From assembly GCF_052119585.1 (NCBI RefSeq), contig NZ_JBGQOJ010000005.1, forward strand, positions 62,001 to 126,000: a stretch of DNA of 64,000 bases. The letters run 5' to 3'. The translations under genes and the position numbers were made by a program. Under the pieces are notes generated by a model, which worked only from the letters and a program-made list of their open reading frames with translations, ran no database searches and was not told the DNA's origin. Of the stretch, positions 57,231-64,000 are shown one piece after another (within the stretch, counting starts at the first letter, position 1; the number at the start of each line of letters is the position of its first letter). The DNA is from JBGQOJ01 sp052119585 (GTDB lineage Bacteria; Pseudomonadota; Alphaproteobacteria; Rhodobacterales; Rhodobacteraceae).

Positions 57231-59387
57231 TTACTTTGTACAGCTCTTCGCATAGGCGCTACTGTCGCCGCCCGCGCCAAAGCCGCTTAGCTGGACCGTC
57301 AGGTCGACGCTTGTCGATGGCGCTACATTAGCCGACGACGTAAATCGACGCGAGAGGGAAAGATCGACCTGTGCGCATTCGTTGCGGTATTGCAGGCCCA
57401 ATTCGGCGCTTGCGGCCCGGTTTGCGATGAAATCATAGCGCCAGTTGACGTTGCTGCGATATTGGCGGCTGACCTGATAGCCCGCTTCGACGGTCAATTC
57501 CGAGGTATCAAGCGGCCGGTAGTCCAGCGGCGCGGCGTCCATCCAGATATATCCGGTCGTCAGGTCCAGCTTTTCATTTTTCCATTTCAGGCGGGTTTCG
57601 GTCTTGGTCAGGTCAAAACCGCCGTCGAAAATCGCGCGGTTCAGCACCGACACGCGGTCGCCCAGATCGAATTGCACCGCCGCCAGCCAGTCCGATGTGG
57701 TGCCGTCAAGGCCGGACCCCGCCGGAAACTGCCCAAGGTCGGCGCGGCGCAGGATGCGGCCCACGGTGACGCCCAGTGACCAGCCCGCCGGATCATAGCG
57801 GGTGTAGCTGACGCCAAGATTGGCCCGTTGGCCGCGTTCATAGACGTCATATCCGGGGAACCGCGACAACGAGAACAGGTTGCCCTCGTCGAATTCCACC
57901 ATGCGGCTGTCCTCGTTCGGGACAATCGCGCCGGTTTTGGCGCTGTAGACCAGCTGGGCGATGGGTTCAATCACATGCGATGCGCCGCCCGCCGTGGATT
58001 TGACCCAGGGCCAGCGCAGTTCCAACGCGGCAAAGCGCGTCAGATGGCTCAGCTCGGCGGCATAGGCGGGATCATCGTTCGTCGCGTAGAAATCAAGGTT
58101 TGTCTGGGCCAGACCGCTGATCTGTATCCCGTTGCGCAGGGTCCAGTTGCGGCGCCAGTCCAGACGGGCGCTGGCGCGCAACACGTCAAGACCGTCGGCA
58201 ATTCCGTCACCGTCGCTGTCGACGGCGGAGTTGGATTTACGCTGGTGGCCTTGCAGATCGAAGGTGAACATCGAATTGCCACCGATCAGGGGCGCGGAAA
58301 AACGCCGCTGATAGGTGCCGCCCACCAGGGTGCTTGGCTGGGTTTCGTCGACCTCGGCGATGCGCAGCGACCGGTAGATCGTGAAGGCGGCACCGATATA
58401 TTCGTTCCGCCGGGTCCGGGTGATCCCCACGGTCGAAGGCAGGCGGTCCTGATAGCCATAGTCATAATCCAGCAGATAGGCGGAATCGCTGACCGCCTTC
58501 AGGTCCAGCGTCAGGCGGAACTGTTTTGGCAGGTCGAACCCGCCCGTCACGAACAGATAGCTGCGCCCGTCCGGCGTCAATGTGTCGTCGCTGAAGGCGC
58601 CGTTCACCTCGATGTCGCCCTTTTCAAAGGCGCGGCGATAGCGGAATTCAAGCGTGCGTGTTTTGGGCGAGACATAGGGCGTCAGCGTCAGGTCGGAATG
58701 GTCGCCGATCGGGATGAAATACGGGGCCTTGATGCCGTAACCCAACTGGCTGGTGGTGCGGATGGTGGGAAACAGAAACCCCCTGGCGCGTTTCAACGTC
58801 GGGTCGGGCAGGCGCAGGCGCGGGAAATAGGCAACGGGCACGCCCGCCACACGGAATTGCGCGTCGTAAAAGTATAGCTGGCGTTCCTGCTGGTCATGCA
58901 CGATCTTTCGCGCCCGGATCTGCCAAAGCGGCACGGGGTTGGACGCGCAAACCTGACAGGACGAGGCGACGGTCTTGAACAATTGCGTGTAACGCCCGTC
59001 GGCGCGGGTCATCTCTGCCGCGGCCAGTTGCAATTGCTGGTCCAGCACAAGGCGGGCCGACGTCAGCACCCCGTTTTCCAGCTTCGGGTCCAATTGGGCG
59101 TGATCGGCCAGAATAAGCGCCGCGTCGCCGTCTATGATGGTCAGCGGCCCGTCGATGGTCAACAGGTCGGCATCGCGGTCATAGGTGATGCGCGTGGCTT
59201 TCAGGCGGCTGGTGCCATACAGAACCTCAACATTTCCCTCTGCGATCAGGGTGTTGTTGCCCTGCACCTCGACGGTATCGGCGACAAGGTTGGCGACCTC
59301 TTGCGCCGGGGCGGTCTGGGGCAGGCACAACAGCGCGATGGCCAAAGCTGCCTGGCGCAGGCGCGGCAGTTGATCGAAAAGGCCCAT
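57231..59387 (-). CDS. lptD: LPS-assembly protein LptD
   Basis: Outer-membrane beta-barrel that inserts lipopolysaccharide into the outer leaflet with LptE. It is 718 residues: signal peptide ALAIALLCLPQTAPAQ, N-terminal OstA/LptA-like beta-jellyroll (about 30-160, VEVQGNNTLIAEGNVEVLYG), then the barrel. Cysteines in SSCQVCASN and, at the C-terminus, in RNECAQVD and KSCTK could make the inter-domain disulfides known from LptD. The start at 59387 overlaps the lptG stop by one base; upstream frame to 59453 is rejected. Confidence 0.94.
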   Translation of the reverse strand: MGLFDQLPRLRQAALAIALLCLPQTAPAQEVANLVADTVEVQGNNTLIAEGNVEVLYGTSRLKATRITYDRDADLLTIDGPLTIIDGDAALILADHAQLDPKLENGVLTSARLVLDQQLQLAAAEMTRADGRYTQLFKTVASSCQVCASNPVPLWQIRARKIVHDQQERQLYFYDAQFRVAGVPVAYFPRLRLPDPTLKRARGFLFPTIRTTSQLGYGIKAPYFIPIGDHSDLTLTPYVSPKTRTLEFRYRRAFEKGDIEVNGAFSDDTLTPDGRSYLFVTGGFDLPKQFRLTLDLKAVSDSAYLLDYDYGYQDRLPSTVGITRTRRNEYIGAAFTIYRSLRIAEVDETQPSTLVGGTYQRRFSAPLIGGNSMFTFDLQGHQRKSNSAVDSDGDGIADGLDVLRASARLDWRRNWTLRNGIQISGLAQTNLDFYATNDDPAYAAELSHLTRFAALELRWPWVKSTAGGASHVIEPIAQLVYSAKTGAIVPNEDSRMVEFDEGNLFSLSRFPGYDVYERGQRANLGVSYTRYDPAGWSLGVTVGRILRRADLGQFPAGSGLDGTTSDWLAAVQFDLGDRVSVLNRAIFDGGFDLTKTETRLKWKNEKLDLTTGYIWMDAAPLDYRPLDTSELTVEAGYQVSRQYRSNVNWRYDFIANRAASAELGLQYRNECAQVDLSLSRRFTSSANVAPSTSVDLTVQLSGFGAGGDSSAYAKSCTK

Positions 59388-60484
59388 CAGCCGTCCTCCA
59401 GATGCAGCAAAAGGGCAAGGGTCAGGCAGATCGCCGCAACGGGTGGCCCCCAAGCGGCGATCATCACCGGCAATTGCCCGCTATCGCCAAGGATCTGAAC
59501 AAAGTTGCGCAGGAAATACAGGCCAACGCCTGAAATCACCGCCCCAAGGATCATCAGGTCGGTCCGGCCCAGACGGGTGTGGCGCATGGTAAAGCCGGCG
59601 CCGATCATCATCATCGCCACCAGCATCAGTGGCATGGCCAGCTCTGTCTGAAGCCAGACGCGGTACTGGCGGGCCGAAAATCCGGCCTTGTCCAGACTGT
59701 CGATAAAGGCGGGTAACTGCCAGATCGGCACGGCAGAGGGCGTGCCAAAGCTGTCGGCGATCTGGTTTTTGGTCAGCGACGAGGGCAAATCAAGGCTGTC
59801 ATAAGTTCGGGCGTCCCGTTCGGGGTTGTCGGTGCCGGTCAGCTTCCATTCCTTGGCGTTCATCATCTTCCACGCGCCGGGCACCAGAATGGCTTCGGCG
59901 GCTTCGATCCGGTTGACCGGCCCTTCGTTTTCCTGAAAATGGATGAAGGTCACATTATACAGATGCGTGCCGTCCAGATTGGACCGGGCCGCGCGGATCA
60001 CGGTCTGGCCTTCGCCCGTGCCCTCGCGCAGCCAAAGCCCTTCGGGACTGATCGACAGAACGCTGTCCGTGCCCAGTTTATACTTGGTCGCCAGCGCCTC
60101 GAATTTCTTCGAGGTGGCGGCGACGATCGGGTTGAAGGCCGCGACGCTGATCGCGCCGATCAGGAACACGGTTACAATCGGCGCGATCAGGCTGCGCATC
60201 GCCGAGCGGCCAGAGGCGCGGGTGACGACCAGTTCGCTGGTGCGCGCCAGCCCCAGAAACATCGTGATCGTGGACAGGATCACAATCAGCGGCAAGATCC
60301 GGTAAATCCCCATGGGCACGTTCAGCAGAGCCAACTGAAACACATCGTCAAAAGCGACGCCTTTGGCCCCGAACACCCGAAGCTGTTCGATCAGGTCCAG
60401 AAAGAACAGGATCAGCACAAAAATCGCCATCACGGCGAAAAACACCCGAAGGAACCGGCGCGCGAAATACAGATGCAGGATCAT
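59387..60484 (-). CDS. lptG: LPS export ABC transporter permease LptG
   Basis: Inner-membrane partner of LptF in the LptB2FG exporter that extracts LPS. It is 365 residues; six membrane segments, three before and three after a periplasmic beta-jellyroll domain (about 120-270). LHLYFARRFLRVFFAVMAIFVLILFFLDLIEQLR opens the protein. The start at 60484 is within the lptF stop (ATGA overlap). Confidence 0.94.
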   Translation of the reverse strand: MILHLYFARRFLRVFFAVMAIFVLILFFLDLIEQLRVFGAKGVAFDDVFQLALLNVPMGIYRILPLIVILSTITMFLGLARTSELVVTRASGRSAMRSLIAPIVTVFLIGAISVAAFNPIVAATSKKFEALATKYKLGTDSVLSISPEGLWLREGTGEGQTVIRAARSNLDGTHLYNVTFIHFQENEGPVNRIEAAEAILVPGAWKMMNAKEWKLTGTDNPERDARTYDSLDLPSSLTKNQIADSFGTPSAVPIWQLPAFIDSLDKAGFSARQYRVWLQTELAMPLMLVAMMMIGAGFTMRHTRLGRTDLMILGAVISGVGLYFLRNFVQILGDSGQLPVMIAAWGPPVAAICLTLALLLHLEDG

Positions 60485-61611
60485 ATGGGCACCTCTGGCG
60501 CCCGGCGGCGTTGCAACATCGGCGGCTTGCCCGCGACCCACAAAAGCATCACCCCGATCCCCGTGCCAAGAAGGCCCGGAACATAGACCAACGGCCAGAA
60601 CGACGGGTCGCTGCGGGCCGTGCCGGCCAGCAGGTTTTCACTGAAGTTCACCACCAGAAGCAGCACAATTGCCCCCAGGATCTGCCGCCAGACGCCAAAG
60701 CGGCTGAACCCGCCCAAAAGCAGCGTTGCAAACCCGATCAATGCGGCGGGCACCGCAAGAAGCGGCTGGGCAAAGCGGTAATGCCCGAAATACACCAACC
60801 GCCCCGCAGACTCGCCGGTTTCCGCAATGACCGCGGGCGTGGGGAACAACAGTTCTGCCGTTGGCAGCTCGACATAGCTGCGGCGCGCATTCGGCGTCAG
60901 GTTGAACAACGTGCCGATATCATACGAGAAGTCCGAAAAGGTCGTGGTGAACAGCCGCGTTCCGTCGGCCTGTAGTGTCTGCGCCAATCCGTCGAACATC
61001 ACCAGCTTCGGCCCGTTCGCATCCCGCACCAACAACGCGCTTTTCGCGGTGTAGGTGGTGCGGTTCTGTGCCACCCGCGCGTCGGACAGGAAAATGTCCC
61101 GCAATTCGCCCTGCGACGTGATCTGGCGGATGTAAAAGGTGATTCCGGTGGCGGGGTGCAGGAATGTCCCCTCGCGCAGGAAACGCGCGGTGACGTTCTC
61201 GGCGATCTCGGCGCGCTGTTCTTCCAGCTGGGTGCGGGCGACCGGCACCAGGATATGTGTCAGAACCGACATGATCAACATGACCATAATGCCGAACGCC
61301 AACACCGGACGTGCAAGGCGGAAGGGACTGTATCCGGTGCCCTGCACCACGACCATCTCGCTGTCGCGCGTCATCCGGTTGGTGACATAGACCGCCGCCG
61401 CAAATGACGCGATGGGCAGGACCAGCGCAATCAGGCCCGGCAGATAAAGCGCTGTGATATGCAGGAACACGGTAAAGGACTGGCCGTCCGCAATCAGCTG
61501 GTCGAACAGCAACACCGCGCGGTTGACCCAATAGACCAACACCAGCACAAGCGCGAAAAAGCCGAACACGACAAAGAGTTGCGACAGCATGTATCTGTCG
61601 AATCTTGCCAC
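60481..61611 (-). CDS. lptF: LPS export ABC transporter permease LptF
   Basis: Second permease of the LPS exporter. It is 376 residues with the same 3+3 membrane topology and a periplasmic jellyroll as LptG (YMLSQLFVVFGFFALVLVLVYWVNRAVLLFDQL; TGYSPFRLARPVLAFGIMVMLI; C-terminal VPAALIGFATLLLGGF). GTG at 61611 is chosen because GGGGGAA is 5-6 nt upstream; the extended frame to 61641 also begins with GTG without a site. First gene of the lptF-lptG-lptD-surA-pdxA-rsmA run; divergent from pepA. Confidence 0.94.
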   Translation of the reverse strand: MARFDRYMLSQLFVVFGFFALVLVLVYWVNRAVLLFDQLIADGQSFTVFLHITALYLPGLIALVLPIASFAAAVYVTNRMTRDSEMVVVQGTGYSPFRLARPVLAFGIMVMLIMSVLTHILVPVARTQLEEQRAEIAENVTARFLREGTFLHPATGITFYIRQITSQGELRDIFLSDARVAQNRTTYTAKSALLVRDANGPKLVMFDGLAQTLQADGTRLFTTTFSDFSYDIGTLFNLTPNARRSYVELPTAELLFPTPAVIAETGESAGRLVYFGHYRFAQPLLAVPAALIGFATLLLGGFSRFGVWRQILGAIVLLLVVNFSENLLAGTARSDPSFWPLVYVPGLLGTGIGVMLLWVAGKPPMLQRRRAPEVPI

Positions 61612-61736
61612 GCTGTTCCCCCTTGAGCCAAATAATTTCACTGAACCTAGCGGATTTGGGAAACGGGGAAAACTGCTATCTGGTCAATAGGCGGCACGGG
61701 GGCTAGGTATTGGGCACACCAGACAGGAGAGACCGG

Positions 61737-63206
61737 ATGACCACCCCCGTATCCATCGAGTTCACCGCAACAGATCCAGAGGCGATCAGCACCCATGTGG
61801 GCCGTGTCGCGGTCTTTGTTCCCGCCGCGGGAACGCTGGATCCGGCCTGTCGTCGGGTGAACCGCTTGACCAAGGGGGCGCTGGCCCGTTTTGTCGACAG
61901 CCCGGCTTTTGCCAAGCTGAAACCGGGCGAGGCCGCCGATCTGGCCTATCCCGCAGGGATGGAAGCACTGGGCGTCAGCGTGGTCAAACTGGAACGCAAC
62001 CCAGGCGTGACAGAGGCGCGCAAGGCCGGCACAACCCTTGGCCGCGCCATGGACGAGGCGAACCTGCTGCTGCTTGCGGGGGGGCAAAAGCGGCTGGCGG
62101 AGGTGACGCTTGGCGTTGCCCTGCGCGCCTATGCCTTTACCGATCACAAATCCGAAAAATCCCCCGCGCCGGGGGCTGTGACGGTCATGTCCTCGGCCCC
62201 CGAAGAGGCCGCCGCCGCCTTTGCACCGCTTGCCGCAATGGCCGAAGGCGTATTCTTTACCCGCGATCTGGTCAACGCGCCCGCCAATGTTCTGACCACC
62301 ACCGAATTTGCCAATCGTCTGGTAGAGTTGAAAAAACTTGGCGTCGAGGTCGAGGTTCTGGAAGAAAAGGATCTGGAAAAGCTTGGCATGGGGTCGCTGC
62401 TCTGCGTTGGCTTCGGTTCTGAAAGTCCGTCCAAGGTCGTGGTGATGCAATGGAACGGCGGCAAAAAGGGCGATGCGCCCCTCGCGCTGGTCGGCAAGGG
62501 CGTGGTCTTTGATACCGGCGGCATCTCGATCAAACCGGCGGCCGGAATGGAAGACATGACCATGGACATGGGGGGCGCGGGTGTTGTGGCCGGGGTGATG
62601 AAAACCCTGGCCCTGCGCAAGGCGGGCGCCAATGTGGTGGGGCTTGTCGGCCTTGTGGAAAACATGCCCGATGGCAAGGCCACGCGCCCCGGCGATGTGG
62701 TCACCTCGATGAAGGGCGACACGATCGAGGTCATCAACACCGACGCCGAGGGCCGCCTCGTGCTGGCCGATGTGCTTTGGTATGCGCAAGAGCGGTTCAA
62801 GCCGCGCGGCATGATCGACCTTGCGACGCTGACAGGGGCCATCATCATCGGTCTCGGCCATGACAACGCGGGCGTCTTTTCCAACAATGACGCGCTGTGC
62901 AATGCCTTCCTCAAGGCCGCCGGCGCCGAGGACGAAGGCGCGTGGCGGATGCCGCTGGGCGACTGCTATGACACGCTGATCAAAAGCAATATCGCCGACA
63001 TCAAGAACACCGGCGGCAGGCCCGCAGGATCAATCACCGCCGCGCAGTTCCTTCAGCGTTTTGTGAAACCCGAAACGCCCTGGATCCATCTGGATATCGC
63101 GGGGGTGGCTTCGGTCAAATCCGACACGACCTATGCGCCCAAGGGGGCAACCGGCTGGGGCGTCATGGCGCTCGACCGGCTGGTCCGCGACATGCTGGAG
63201 ACCTGA
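61737..63206 (+). CDS. pepA: Leucyl aminopeptidase PepA (M17)
   Basis: Di-metal aminopeptidase removing N-terminal residues from peptides. It is 489 residues; hallmark NTDAEGRLVLADVLWYA, active-site VGKGVVFDTGGISIKPAAGMEDMTMDMGGAG (Lys and Asp ligands) and NMPDGKATRPGDVV. In some Proteobacteria PepA also binds DNA. The start at 61737 (MTTPVSIEF) has AGGAGA about 7 nt upstream. Divergent to lptF over 125 nt and 1-nt overlap with holC (TGATGG), the usual pepA-holC pairing. Confidence 0.97.
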   Translation: MTTPVSIEFTATDPEAISTHVGRVAVFVPAAGTLDPACRRVNRLTKGALARFVDSPAFAKLKPGEAADLAYPAGMEALGVSVVKLERNPGVTEARKAGTTLGRAMDEANLLLLAGGQKRLAEVTLGVALRAYAFTDHKSEKSPAPGAVTVMSSAPEEAAAAFAPLAAMAEGVFFTRDLVNAPANVLTTTEFANRLVELKKLGVEVEVLEEKDLEKLGMGSLLCVGFGSESPSKVVVMQWNGGKKGDAPLALVGKGVVFDTGGISIKPAAGMEDMTMDMGGAGVVAGVMKTLALRKAGANVVGLVGLVENMPDGKATRPGDVVTSMKGDTIEVINTDAEGRLVLADVLWYAQERFKPRGMIDLATLTGAIIIGLGHDNAGVFSNNDALCNAFLKAAGAEDEGAWRMPLGDCYDTLIKSNIADIKNTGGRPAGSITAAQFLQRFVKPETPWIHLDIAGVASVKSDTTYAPKGATGWGVMALDRLVRDMLET

Positions 63207-63664
63207 TGGGCGCGGTCTATTTCTACCACCTGACGCAAAGCCCGCTCGATGTGACCCTGCCCATGTTGCTGGACAAGGCGCTTGGCGCGGGTTGGCGTGT
63301 TGCGGTGCGCGGCACCGATGCGGCACGGCTGAACTGGCTGGACAAACGACTGTGGACGGTGCCCCAGGACGGGTTTCTGCCGCACGGGCTTGCCGGCGAG
63401 GCGATGGAGCAGGACCAGCCGGTCCTGCTGACGCTGGCGCAGACCTGCCCCAACGGCGCCACCTGCCTTGCGGCGGTGGACGGGGCAGAGGTCAGTGTGC
63501 AAGAGGTGCAGGCAATGGAACGGGTGATGATCCTGTTCGACGGCACCGACGCGTCTGCGGTGCAGGCTGCGCGGGCCCAGTGGAAAGCCCTGACCGGCGG
63601 CGGCTGCAAAGCGCAATACTGGTCGCAGGAAAGCGGGCGCTGGGAAAAGAAAGCCGAAGTGTAA
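63206..63664 (+). CDS. holC: DNA polymerase III chi subunit HolC
   Basis: Links the clamp loader (via psi) to SSB. It is 152 residues: VYFYHLTQSPLDVTLPMLLDKALGAGWRV, TDAARLNWLDKRLWTVPQDGFLPHG, VMILFDGTDASAVQAARAQWK. Starts at the ATG overlapping the pepA stop by one base; no separate ribosome-binding site is needed. Confidence 0.95.
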   Translation: MGAVYFYHLTQSPLDVTLPMLLDKALGAGWRVAVRGTDAARLNWLDKRLWTVPQDGFLPHGLAGEAMEQDQPVLLTLAQTCPNGATCLAAVDGAEVSVQEVQAMERVMILFDGTDASAVQAARAQWKALTGGGCKAQYWSQESGRWEKKAEV

Positions 63665-63671
63665 GGCCCAA

Positions 63672-63767
63672 TTCTTCTTGGAAAAAATATCCACAAATCC
63701 TTCCTGACCGCAAAAGCGCGGACAGGGATTGCCAGCCTACGGCGAGGATATTTTCAGACGTAAGAAA
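63672..63767. repeat. Inverted pair of the dispersed intergenic repeat
   Basis: Reverse arm TTCTTCTTGGAAAAAATATCC-like sequence at 63672-63692, then forward arm at 63735-63767 starting GCCTACGGCGAGGATATTTT. The arms diverge, opposite in order to the pairs at 1976 and 32663. Lies between the convergent holC and protease genes. Confidence 0.65.
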
Positions 63768-63777
63768 ACAAGGGGGG

Positions 63778-64000
63778 CTATCTTTGCAGAACCAATGTTC
63801 CGCCTTCGATCGACAGCTTCGAAAAGCGGCTGAGATAGGTCATGCCCAAAAGCGATTCCCGCATCTCTCCCTCGCTGACCCATGCGGGCAGACGAGTGTC
63901 GACGATTCCACCCAGATTCACCCGGTCAAGCCGGACGCGGGCGGTCCGCACAATGCCGTTTGCCGTGTTCGCCTGACCGATAAAGGCCATATCGGCGGGG
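63778..64000 (-). CDS. Retropepsin-like clan AA aspartic protease, 5'-truncated by the window edge
   Basis: Only the C-terminal 73 or so residues are in the window. They read FIGQANTANGIVRTARVRLD then LGGI and the hallmark SLLGMTYLSRFSKLSIEGGTLVLQR of the TIGR02281 family of bacterial membrane-associated aspartic proteases. The catalytic Asp-Thr-Gly region lies upstream, outside the window. The reading frame continues through 64000, so the internal ATG at 63990 is not the start. No substrate is known. Confidence 0.82.
   Translation of the reverse strand, partial: PADMAFIGQANTANGIVRTARVRLDRVNLGGIVDTRLPAWVSEGEMRESLLGMTYLSRFSKLSIEGGTLVLQR

Overview
The window is from an alphaproteobacterial chromosome, almost certainly Rhodobacteraceae (the Roseobacter/Rhodobacter group). 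The evidence is a complete Rhodobacter capsulatus-type gene transfer agent (GTA) cluster, a Fur/Mur-type regulator, an E1-beta subunit with its own lipoyl domain, a pmtA-pssA-psd phospholipid block, GC-rich coding sequence, and protein sequences throughout that look like that family. Apart from the domesticated GTA this is core chromosome. I see no integrase, transposase, tRNA, rRNA or CRISPR array.

Layout. 1-4630: fatty-acid elongation genes fabD (cut by the window edge), fabG, acpP and fabF, followed by the septal transglycosylase mltG. 4631-19607: GTA cluster, with a strong promoter and a possible leader attenuator, then g1 to g15 (no g3.5), a DUF2793 fibre-like gene and a small conserved gene. 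19702-22488: a GltS-like FMN protein and cysE, divergent. 22544-26688: pdhA-pdhB-pdhC and ftsB. 26826-28923: pmtA, pssA and psd, the whole route from CDP-diacylglycerol through phosphatidylserine and phosphatidylethanolamine towards phosphatidylcholine. 29165-31436: class I aldolase and pgk. 31572-32610: paired cytoplasmic and periplasmic cyclophilins. 32733-38492: tyrS, anmK, eno, fur/mur and an NhaP-type antiporter. 38608-51023: mixed accessory genes (DMT exporter, EEP-family phosphatase, SelO, nucleoside hydrolase, iron-binding protein, MazG, M20 amidohydrolase, two agmatinase-family enzymes and several unknowns). 51102-53927: prfA-prmC and a DUF4167 gene. 54080-61611 (minus): lptF-lptG-lptD-surA-pdxA-rsmA, the outer-membrane biogenesis operon. 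61737-64000: pepA, holC and a truncated retropepsin-like protease.

The main non-coding signals are these. (1) A TTGACA-17-TATACC promoter upstream of the GTA is followed within about 30 nt by an intrinsic-terminator hairpin and then by a second hairpin next to the g1 ribosome-binding region. (2) Similar LacI-type palindromes (core TTAGCGYTAA) lie upstream of eno, fba and pdhA, which suggests one central-carbon regulator such as CceR. (3) A nested dyad sits over the promoter of the iron-binding-protein gene. (4) A dispersed short intergenic repeat built around GAGTATTTTTGGAACAAAGT occurs at eight loci, often as inverted pairs. (5) The DUF4167 gene appears to have ATA where its family has ATG. 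(6) Two strong hairpins follow the GTA capsid gene.
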